Source: Streptomyces sp. WMMC940 | GTDB taxonomy: Bacteria; Actinomycetota; Actinomycetes; Streptomycetales; Streptomycetaceae | Assembly: GCF_027460265.1 (NCBI RefSeq) | Contig: NZ_JAPZBC010000001.1 | Coordinates: 5,002,001 to 5,066,000 of the forward strand | Length of the DNA stretch: 64,000 bases | Direction of reading: 5' to 3' | Part shown: positions 55,651-64,000 of the stretch, piece after piece | How the letters are laid out: the number at the start of each line of letters is the position of its first letter | Position numbering within the stretch: position 1 is the first letter of the stretch | The notes under the pieces: model-generated | What the model saw: the letters and a program-made list of their open reading frames with translations, nothing else | The model's database searches: none | Told to the model about the DNA's origin: nothing | Made by a program: the position numbers and the translations under genes

Positions 55651-57351
55651 ATGGCGGAGACGAAGCGGGAAATCGAGCGGAAGTACGAAGCCACATCCGA
55701 GACCGAGGTCCCGGACCTCACCGGCGCGGCCGGGATCGCGGACGTCGTCGAGAAGGGCGTGACCGAGCTCGACGCCGTCTACTACGACACCCCCGGCCTG
55801 CGGCTGGCCGCCGACAGGATCACGCTGCGCCGCCGCACCGGCGGCGCCGACGAGGGCTGGCATCTGAAGTTCCCCGTCGCCACCGGCATCCGCGAGGAGA
55901 TCCACGCACCCCTCCGCGACTCGCTGCCGCGCACCCTCGCCGGACTCGTCCGCTCCCGCACCCGGGACACCCCCCTCGTCGCCGTCGTACGTCTGCGGTC
56001 CTCCCGAGACGTACGCCACCTCGTCGACGACCGGGGCAGGCTCCTCGCCGAGCTCTCCCTCGACACCGTGCACGCGGAACGCCTCACACCCGGCAACGGC
56101 ACCGCAGGATGGACCGAGATCGAGGTCGAACTGGCCGACGACGCCGACCCCGCCCTCCTGGACCGCGTCGAGAAGCGCCTCCGCAAGGCCGGCATCAAGC
56201 CCGCGTCCGCCCCGTCCAAGCTGGCCAGGGCCCTCGCCGACACGGAACCCGACCCGGCCGCGGCCACCGGCGCCAAGGCCGCCTCGGCGGCCGCCCGGCA
56301 GGCGGTCACCGCCGCGGAAAGCCGCGACGGCACCGACGCCGCCCACCCCGAGGAACTGGCGTCGTCGCGCCACGCCGACGCGTTCGCCCCCGAAGGAGGC
56401 GAACGCGCCCCCAAGGCCCCCGAGGCCGCCAGGAGCGTCCGCCACCGGGGCGCACGGCTGGGGCCCGCGCACGCCGGCGAACACGTCCTCGCCTACCTGC
56501 GCGAACAGCGCGACGCCCTCGTCGCCCTCGACCCGGCCGTACGCCGCGACCTCCCCGACGCGGTGCACCAGATGCGGGTCGCCACCCGCCGTATGCGCAG
56601 CGCCTTCAAGACCTTCCGGAAGATCATCGACCGGACCGTCACCGACCCGGTCGGGGAGGAGCTGAAATGGCTGGCAGGCGAACTGGGCGCCGCCCGCGAC
56701 CAGGAGGTCATGGCCGAGCGGCTGCGTGACCGCATCGACGCACTGCCCCGTCAGCTGCTCCTCGGCCCCGTCCGCAGCAGGCTCCGGATCTGGGCCACCG
56801 CCCACCGCGCCGACGCCCGCCGCCGTTCCGTCGCCGTGCTCGACACCGAGCGCTACCTCACCCTCCTCGACACCCTCGACGCACTCCTCGACGAACCACC
56901 GTTGCTCCCCACCGCCACGGCGAAGCCAGCGGCCGCACTTCCCAAGGCGGTGCTCAAGGACTACGACCGGCTCGCCGGCCGTGTCGAGCGCGCCCTCGGT
57001 CTCCCCGCCGGCCACGACCGCGACCTCGCCATGCACGACGCCCGCAAGGCCGCCAAGCGGGCCCGCTACGCGGCCGAGGCCGTCACGCCCGCCCTGGGCA
57101 AGTCCGCCAAGAGGTTCGCCAAGCGCATGAAGGCCGTCCAGACCGTCCTCGGCGACCACCAGGACAGCGTCGTCACCCGCGAGACCCTCCGCGACCTCGC
57201 CGTCCAGTCCCACGCGGCCGGCGAGTCCGCGTTCACCTGGGGACTGCTGTTCGGACGGGAGGAGGCCGCGGCCGCCGACCGGGAGCGTGAACTGCCGGAA
57301 GTCTGGGAGGAGGCCGCCCGGCCCGAGCTCCGCGCGGCGCTCAAGGGCTGA
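55651..57351 (+). CDS. CYTH and CHAD domain-containing protein
   Basis: A 566-aa fusion. The N-terminal CYTH triphosphate-tunnel domain begins with the ExExK motif (REIERKYE, residues 6-13) and contains VYYDTPGLRLA and TLRRRTGG. An Ala/charged linker of about 70 residues leads to the C-terminal CHAD helical domain (from about 275), with conserved basic residues (VHQMRVATRRMRSAFKTFR, HDARKAAKRARYAAEAV). CHAD domains bind polyphosphate and CYTH enzymes hydrolyse triphosphates, so it may act on polyphosphate; the substrate is not proven. The gene is probably leaderless. It stands between the rodA cluster and a radical SAM gene. Confidence 0.9.
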   Translation: MAETKREIERKYEATSETEVPDLTGAAGIADVVEKGVTELDAVYYDTPGLRLAADRITLRRRTGGADEGWHLKFPVATGIREEIHAPLRDSLPRTLAGLVRSRTRDTPLVAVVRLRSSRDVRHLVDDRGRLLAELSLDTVHAERLTPGNGTAGWTEIEVELADDADPALLDRVEKRLRKAGIKPASAPSKLARALADTEPDPAAATGAKAASAAARQAVTAAESRDGTDAAHPEELASSRHADAFAPEGGERAPKAPEAARSVRHRGARLGPAHAGEHVLAYLREQRDALVALDPAVRRDLPDAVHQMRVATRRMRSAFKTFRKIIDRTVTDPVGEELKWLAGELGAARDQEVMAERLRDRIDALPRQLLLGPVRSRLRIWATAHRADARRRSVAVLDTERYLTLLDTLDALLDEPPLLPTATAKPAAALPKAVLKDYDRLAGRVERALGLPAGHDRDLAMHDARKAAKRARYAAEAVTPALGKSAKRFAKRMKAVQTVLGDHQDSVVTRETLRDLAVQSHAAGESAFTWGLLFGREEAAAADRERELPEVWEEAARPELRAALKG

Positions 57352-57355
57352 CCGC

Positions 57356-57374
57356 GCCCCGGACGGCCCGGGGC
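57356..57374 (+). terminator. Weak terminator hairpin
   Basis: A 7-bp stem (57356-57362 with 57368-57374) with a 5-nt loop directly after the CYTH-CHAD stop. Confidence 0.4.
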
Positions 57375-57390
57375 CGCCCTCCGGTCGGGT

Positions 57391-57396
57391 TACGCT
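57391..57396 (+). promoter_or_regulatory. Candidate -10 box (TACGCT) of the radical SAM gene
   Basis: TACGCT lies 35 bp before ATG 57432. A start near 57403 gives a short leader that contains the GAAGG ribosome site. Confidence 0.4.
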
Positions 57397-57431
57397 TGAG
57401 AGTCGCCCCTGCCCGTCCACGAAGGTTCCTG

Positions 57432-59357
<1,926 letters not shown>

Positions 59358-59367
59358 CACCGCTGTG

Positions 59368-59403
59368 ACAGCCCGGCCCGGGGAGAACCCCGGGCCGGGC
59401 TGT
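59368..59403 (+). terminator. Terminator after the radical SAM gene
   Basis: A perfect 16-bp stem (59368-59383 with 59388-59403) with an AGAA loop. Confidence 0.8.
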
Positions 59404-59692
59404 CGCGTCCCCTCGGCCGTGGGTCCGACGAGGCGCGAGCAGCACGCCGAGGCCGGTCCGGCCGTGCCGCTCAGGATCCGGTGCGATCGTGGTACGCGAA
59501 CGCCGTGGCCCCGGCGAGGCGGGCGGCCACGGAGGCCGGGAGCGCCGTACGCCGGGCACGCCGTGACGCCCGGCGTACCGGGGGGGGCGGGCCCGCGAGG
59601 CCCGGGCCGTGGGAACCCGCACCCGTCCGGGCGCGTAACCTGGGTGGTGCGCAACACACACCGACTGTCCCCGGCGCGGCGCCCGGGCCCGA

Positions 59693-59721
59693 GACCTCCC
59701 CGCGCAAGCGGGGGTGAACCG
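59693..59721 (+). repeat. Solitary CRISPR-repeat-like hairpin (type I-E-like)
   Basis: This 29-nt segment (GACCTCCCCGCG ... GCGGGGGTGAACCG) matches the E. coli type I-E repeat at about 24 of 29 positions by eye, with the CCCCGC/GCGGGG stem and the conserved AACCG end. Only one unit exists: no second copy is found about 61 bp to either side and no cas gene is in the window. It lies in the 398-bp gap 59404-59801, which otherwise shows no gene. It may be a chance hairpin or a regulatory element upstream of the DUF2344 gene. Confidence 0.3.
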
Positions 59722-59801
59722 GGCGGGCCGCCCTCAAGGGGTCCGAAGGCCACAAAGGGCGGCGCAGGAAGGCGACCGCCCCGCACCGAGGAGAAGAACC
59801 A

Positions 59802-60632
59802 CTGGGCAAGCGACAGCCCGAAGGCCCGCCGCCCGCACCCGCGGTGCAGCGCATCCGACTGCGCTACACCAAGCGCGGCCGCCTCCGGTTCACCAGCCAC
59901 CGCGACTTCCAGCGCGCCTTCGAGCGTGCGCTGCGCCGCGCCGAGGTGCCGATGGCGTACTCGGCGGGCTTCACCCCGCACCCGAAGGTGTCGTACGCCA
60001 ACGCCGCCCCCACGGGTACGGGGTCCGAGGCCGAGTACCTCGAGATCGCGCTGACCGATCACCGTGATCCGGCGAAGCTGCGTGAGCTCCTCGACGAGTC
60101 GCTGCCCGCCGGGCTCGACATCGTCGATGCCGTCGAGGCCCGGACGTCCGGGTTGGCCGACCGGCTGACGGCGTCCGTGTGGGAGCTGCGGCTGGACGGT
60201 GTCGCGGTGGAGGAGGCCGAGAAGGCGGTCGCCGCGTTCCTCGCGGCGGACGTCGTCGAGGTCCGCCGCAAGACGAAGAACGGGATGCGGACCTTCGACG
60301 CCCGTGGTGCGGTGGCCGACCTCCAGGCGAGTTGTCCACAGCCTGATAGGCCCGTGGACGGGCCCTGTGCGATACTGCGGCTGGTTGTTCGGCACGTGAC
60401 ACCTGCCGTGCGACCCGACGACGTCCTGTCCGGTCTCCGAGCTGTGGCCGACCTGGCGCCGCCGGTCCCCGCAGCGGTGACCAGGCTGGCGCAGGGGCTC
60501 TTCGACGAGGAGTCCGGCACGGTGACCGACCCGCTCGCGCCCGACCGCGAGGCAGTCACGGCCGCCCCGGCCGATCGCTCAGGGGTCGCCGGAGCCGCCG
60601 CGACGGCGCCCGCTGGTACCGGTTCCGCGTAG
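59802..60632 (+). CDS. DUF2344 / TIGR03936 radical SAM-linked protein (probable CTG start)
   Basis: A 276-aa protein with the family core RIRLRYTKRGRLRFTSHRDF, MAYSAGFTPHPKVSYANA and GTGSEAEYLEIAL. It accompanies the B12-binding radical SAM protein. The only strong ribosome site is GAGGAG at 59788-59793. It lies 8 nt before CTG 59802, and the CTG reading (LGKRQPEGPPPAPA, continuing into QRIRLRY) is in frame and gives a natural N-terminus. The first ordinary start, GTG 59844, has no ribosome site, so I favour CTG. The C-terminal 60 residues are Ala/Pro-rich. Function is unknown beyond the partnership. Confidence 0.85.
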   Translation: MGKRQPEGPPPAPAVQRIRLRYTKRGRLRFTSHRDFQRAFERALRRAEVPMAYSAGFTPHPKVSYANAAPTGTGSEAEYLEIALTDHRDPAKLRELLDESLPAGLDIVDAVEARTSGLADRLTASVWELRLDGVAVEEAEKAVAAFLAADVVEVRRKTKNGMRTFDARGAVADLQASCPQPDRPVDGPCAILRLVVRHVTPAVRPDDVLSGLRAVADLAPPVPAAVTRLAQGLFDEESGTVTDPLAPDREAVTAAPADRSGVAGAAATAPAGTGSA

Positions 60633-60867
60633 GGGCAGTCGTTGTAGCGCCGCCCTCGTACTCGGGAGCCACCTGGGTCGGGCAGCGCAATGACCAGGAG
60701 ACTTTCGCCAGGCCGTGCGTACATCGCGTACGGAACCGGCGAGCCAGACATACAGCTCCCGTGCGGCGCCCGCGCCCCGGACGGAGGCCCCGCACTCATC
60801 ACGCGGGACGTGCCACCGGACCGGATCGAGGCTCGGCGCCCGGGGGCGTGACGGGAGAACCGCCCGC

Positions 60868-63800
60868 ATGCTCGAACCGAAGGACCCCGGAATGACCGGG
60901 GACACCGAAGAGAACGACAACTCCACCCCCAGTGACACGCTGCCCCCGCGCCGCCGTCGTGCCGCGTCGCGGCCGGCGGGCCCGCCCGTGGGTTCCGCGC
61001 AGGTCGAGACCGTCGCGGATGTGACCGCGTCCCTCTCGGACGCCATACCGTCCGCGGAGGACGGGGCCGCCGTGGAGGCGCCCGCGCCGCGTACCCGCCG
61101 CCGGGCGACGCGCAAGGCCACCGCGCCCGCCGGTTCACCGGCCCCCGCCGAGGCTCCCGAGGCCGCCGCTTCCGTACCGGAGCCGGCCGCCCGGGCCGAG
61201 GAATCCGCCGCTGCCGCCGAGGCCGCCGTGGAGGCGCCCGCGCCGCGTACCCGCCGCCGGGCGACGCGCAAGGCCACCGCGCCCGCCGGTTCACCGGCCC
61301 CCGCCGAGGTCGTCGCAGAGCCCGCTTCCGCCGAGGCGCCCGCGACCTCGCCTGCTCCGGCGCGCACGGCCGAGGCCGTGGCCGCCGACGAAGACATCGA
61401 GGAAGGTGCCGTGAGCGAGACCGCCGCGGAAATCGGGCCCGCCGAGGCCGCCGCCGAGGCGCCCGCGCGCCGTACCCGCCGCCGGGCGACCGCCCCCGCG
61501 GGCGCGCCGGAGCAGGGCGAGACCGCCGCCGGTGCCGTCGAGGCGCCGGCTGCCGAGGAGAGCGCGGAGGAGGCGCCGCGCGCTCGTACGCGTCGTCGTG
61601 CCACGCGCCGGGCGACCGCCGCCGCGGGCGCGCCGGAGCAGGGCGAGACCGCCGCCGGTGCCGTGGAGGCGCCGGCTGCGGAGGAGAGCGCGGAGGAGGC
61701 GCCGCGCGCCGGTACGCGTCGTCGTGCCACGCGTCGGGCGACGGCTCCGGCCGGTGCGCCGGAGCAGGTGGAGGCCGCCGCTGAGGACACGTCGGTGGCG
61801 GGCGAGGGCCTGCCCGAGGACGCCGTCGCGCGCATCACCGCCGACGAGGCCGAGCTGGAGGCCGCCGAGAAGGCCGCTTCCCGAGGCCGGGGGCGCCGCC
61901 GGGCCACCGCCGCGCAGTCCGCCGCCGAGCCCGCGAAGGACGAGCCCGCGAAGCCCGCGAAGGGCGAGAAGCGCGAGGAGAAGGCTGAGTCGGCCGCCCG
62001 CGGGCGGCGGTCCGGCAGGCCCGCAGTGCCGGTGTTCCAGGCGCCGGTCTTCACCGAGCCGGTGTTCCAGACCCCGGAGACGGCCGCGGCCGCTGCCGCC
62101 GCCGAGGCCGCCGCCTCCGACGAGGACGAGCAGGAGACCGCCGAGGCTCCGGCCGCCGAGACCGCCCCGCGCCGCCGCCGTCGCCGTCGGGGCGAGTCCC
62201 CGCTCGCCGTCGAGACCATGGAGACCGAGCCCGCCGACGAAGCCGAGGTCGAGGCCGAGGAGCCGGCAGCCGAGGACACCGAGGACACCGAGGAGTCCGA
62301 CGACTACGAGGGCCGTCCCTCCCGCCGTCGCCGCCGTGGCGGCCGTCGCCGTCGCCGCGGCGAGTCCGCCGAGGCCGCCGAGTCCGGGACCGACGAGGAG
62401 CCGGAGGCCGAGGAGGGGGAGTCCGGGGCCGACGAGGAGCCGGAGGCCGAGGGCGACGAGGACGAGCAGGACGCCGCAACCCCGTCCGCCGCCGGCACCA
62501 GCAGCAGCCGTCGTCGCCGCCGTCGCCGCCGTCGCAGCGGTGAGACCGCCGAGACCGAGCCCTCCAGCGACGAGCCGGAGCGCACGGTCGTGAAGATCCG
62601 TGAGCCGCGTCCCAAGGCGGAGCCGGCCGACGAGGTGCAGTCGATCAAGGGCTCCACCCGGCTGGAGGCGAAGAAGCAGCGCCGCCGTGAGGGCCGCGAG
62701 CAGGGCCGCCGCCGGGTGCCGATCATCACCGAGGCGGAGTTCCTGGCGCGCCGCGAGGCCGTCGAGCGCGTGATGGTCGTCCGGCAGCACGGGGACCGCA
62801 CCCAGATCGGCGTACTCGAGGACAACGTGCTCGTCGAGCACTACGTCAACAAGGAGCAGTCGACGTCGTACGTCGGCAACGTCTACCTGGGCAAGGTGCA
62901 GAACGTCCTGCCGTCGATGGAGGCCGCCTTCGTCGACATCGGCAAGGGCCGCAACGCGGTCCTGTACGCGGGCGAGGTGAACTTCGAGGCGCTCGGCCTC
63001 GCCAACGGTCCGCGTCGCATCGAGACCGCGCTGAAGTCCGGCCAGTCGGTTCTGGTGCAGGTCACCAAGGACCCGATCGGCCACAAGGGCGCCCGGCTGA
63101 CCAGCCAGGTCTCCCTCCCCGGCCGGTACCTGGTGTACGTGCCCGAGGGCTCGATGACGGGCATCAGCCGTAAGCTCCCCGACACCGAGCGGGCCCGGCT
63201 GAAGACCATCCTCAAGAAGATCGTTCCCGAGGACGCGGGCGTCATCGTGCGCACCGCCGCGGAGGGCGCCAGCGAGGACGAGCTGCGCCGTGACGTCGAG
63301 CGGCTGCAGGCCCAGTGGGAGGAGATCCGGAAGAAGGCGAAGAGCGGCAACGCCCCGACCCTTCTCTACGGTGAGCCGGACATGACGGTCCGGGTCGTCC
63401 GCGACATCTTCAACGAGGACTTCTCCAAGGTCGTCGTGAGCGGCGACGAGGCGTGGGAGACCATCCACGGCTATGTGTCGCACGTGGCGCCCGACCTGGC
63501 GGACCGGCTGCAGCGCTGGACCAGCGAGACCGACGTCTTCGCGGTGCACCGGATCGACGAGCAGCTGATGAAGGCGTTGGACCGGAAGGTCTGGCTGCCG
63601 TCCGGCGGCTCGCTGGTGATCGACAAGACCGAGGCGATGGTCGTGGTCGACGTCAACACCGGCAAGTTCACCGGCCAGGGTGGCAACCTCGAGGAGACCG
63701 TCACCAGGAACAACCTGGAGGCGGCCGAGGAGATCGTGCGCCAGCTGCGGCTGCGGGACCTCGGCGGCATCGTCGTCATCGACTTCATCGACATGGTGCT

Positions 63801-64000
63801 GGAGTCCAACCGAGACCTGGTGCTGCGGCGCCTGCTGGAGTGCCTGGGCCGGGACCGCACCAAGCACCAGGTGGCCGAGGTGACCTCGCTGGGCCTGGTG
63901 CAGATGACCCGCAAGCGGGTGGGCCAGGGGCTCCTGGAGTCGTTCTCCGAGAGCTGCGTGCACTGCAACGGCCGCGGTGTGATCGTCCACATGGAGCAGC
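60868..64000 (+). CDS. rne: Ribonuclease E/G (partial, runs off window end)
   Basis: Endoribonuclease for mRNA decay and rRNA/tRNA processing; 1,044 codons are visible. About 600 N-terminal residues are disordered, built of Arg patches (RTRRRATRRAT) in acidic/Ala-rich spacers. An S1 domain (YVGNVYLGKVQNVLP, about 665-745) follows. Catalytic Asp residues lie in VVVDVNTG (about 927) and VIDFIDM (about 971), and the zinc-link region has CVHCNGRG (about 1,031). The Arg-rich region sits before the catalytic domain, as in other Streptomyces RNase E/G. ATG 60868 has GGGAGA 9 nt upstream; ATG 60892 also has a site (AAGGA). The C-terminus is outside the window. Confidence 0.95.
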   Translation, partial: MLEPKDPGMTGDTEENDNSTPSDTLPPRRRRAASRPAGPPVGSAQVETVADVTASLSDAIPSAEDGAAVEAPAPRTRRRATRKATAPAGSPAPAEAPEAAASVPEPAARAEESAAAAEAAVEAPAPRTRRRATRKATAPAGSPAPAEVVAEPASAEAPATSPAPARTAEAVAADEDIEEGAVSETAAEIGPAEAAAEAPARRTRRRATAPAGAPEQGETAAGAVEAPAAEESAEEAPRARTRRRATRRATAAAGAPEQGETAAGAVEAPAAEESAEEAPRAGTRRRATRRATAPAGAPEQVEAAAEDTSVAGEGLPEDAVARITADEAELEAAEKAASRGRGRRRATAAQSAAEPAKDEPAKPAKGEKREEKAESAARGRRSGRPAVPVFQAPVFTEPVFQTPETAAAAAAAEAAASDEDEQETAEAPAAETAPRRRRRRRGESPLAVETMETEPADEAEVEAEEPAAEDTEDTEESDDYEGRPSRRRRRGGRRRRRGESAEAAESGTDEEPEAEEGESGADEEPEAEGDEDEQDAATPSAAGTSSSRRRRRRRRRSGETAETEPSSDEPERTVVKIREPRPKAEPADEVQSIKGSTRLEAKKQRRREGREQGRRRVPIITEAEFLARREAVERVMVVRQHGDRTQIGVLEDNVLVEHYVNKEQSTSYVGNVYLGKVQNVLPSMEAAFVDIGKGRNAVLYAGEVNFEALGLANGPRRIETALKSGQSVLVQVTKDPIGHKGARLTSQVSLPGRYLVYVPEGSMTGISRKLPDTERARLKTILKKIVPEDAGVIVRTAAEGASEDELRRDVERLQAQWEEIRKKAKSGNAPTLLYGEPDMTVRVVRDIFNEDFSKVVVSGDEAWETIHGYVSHVAPDLADRLQRWTSETDVFAVHRIDEQLMKALDRKVWLPSGGSLVIDKTEAMVVVDVNTGKFTGQGGNLEETVTRNNLEAAEEIVRQLRLRDLGGIVVIDFIDMVLESNRDLVLRRLLECLGRDRTKHQVAEVTSLGLVQMTRKRVGQGLLESFSESCVHCNGRGVIVHMEQ
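61065..61309 (+). repeat. Two perfect 89-bp direct repeats inside rne
   Basis: Bases 61065-61153 and 61221-61309 are identical (156-bp offset). Each encodes an Ala/Pro block followed by PRTRRRATRKATAPAGSPAP. Perfect nucleotide identity points to recent duplication or gene conversion. Confidence 0.85.
61501..61778 (+). repeat. Tandem 126-bp (42-aa) repeat inside rne
   Basis: The unit begins at 61501, 61627 and, as a short third copy, 61753. Each begins GAPEQ (in the first two copies GAPEQGETAAGAVEAPAAEE) and continues through an Arg patch to the next copy. The first two copies are nearly identical; the third is cut after GAPEQ. Confidence 0.8.

Noticed and set aside
59693..59721. A CRISPR array
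   Set aside because: Only one repeat-like unit exists, with no spacers and no cas genes, so no array was annotated.
60690..60851. A 53-codon frame (ATG 60690 to TGA 60851) upstream of rne
   Set aside because: No ribosome site and no protein-like features; kept only as a note.

Overview
The window is a chromosomal segment of a Streptomyces. GC content is very high with strong third-position GC bias, GTG starts are frequent, and several genes look leaderless. The gene order rne ... rodA-mrdA-mreDCB-ndk-folC-valS-clpX-clpP2-clpP1-tig ... sodF ... asd-pepN ... malQ matches, from memory, the core-chromosome order around SCO2599-SCO2649 of S. coelicolor. No phage, plasmid or large island is visible.

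Bases 1-10.4 kb: malQ and a small membrane protein; two alpha/beta hydrolases; a secreted subtilisin-like protease; a secreted Thr/Ser-rich beta protein with a possible aerolysin-type (pore-forming) pattern; and a four-gene conservon (cvnA-B-C-D, minus strand, all overlapping) encoding a membrane sensor-ATPase, a roadblock protein, a DUF742 protein and a Ras-like GTPase. Bases 10.5-23 kb: two paralogous PepN-type aminopeptidases flanking asd, a 1,108-aa subtilase and an AbiEi/DUF559-like protein; then a DsbA-family mycothiol-dependent reductase homologue. Bases 23-28 kb: sodF with a Nur-type operator, two tandem amino-acid permeases and bioY. A decayed glycerophosphodiester phosphodiesterase fragment lies between sodF and the permeases.

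Bases 28-37 kb: a secreted beta-helix protein, a decayed transposase in a 1.1-kb gap, rpiB-nei, an Eis-like acetyltransferase, a PP2C/SpoIIE phosphatase, an HD hydrolase, a membrane acyltransferase and a 64-aa membrane peptide. tRNA-Gly(TCC) and tRNA-Pro(TGG) follow. Bases 37.7-49 kb hold protein quality control and translation: tig, clpP1-clpP2 (with a ClgR-like operator), clpX, a Pro-rich membrane protein, valS, folC (carrying an apparent one-base frameshift), a DUF4233 protein and ndk. Bases 49.2-55.6 kb are the cell-wall elongation/sporulation cluster mreB-mreC-mreD-mrdA-rodA. Bases 55.6-64 kb: a CYTH-CHAD protein, a B12-binding radical SAM protein with its DUF2344 partner (probable CTG start), and RNase E/G, which runs off the window end and has an N-terminal domain built of tandem Arg/Ala repeats.

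The most useful non-routine observations are the folC frameshift, the two gene corpses (GDPD and transposase), a cluster of leaderless promoters with a -10 box 6-8 nt before the start codon, the Nur and ClgR boxes, the CTG start, and the possible pore-forming secreted protein. I found no clearly novel multi-gene system.
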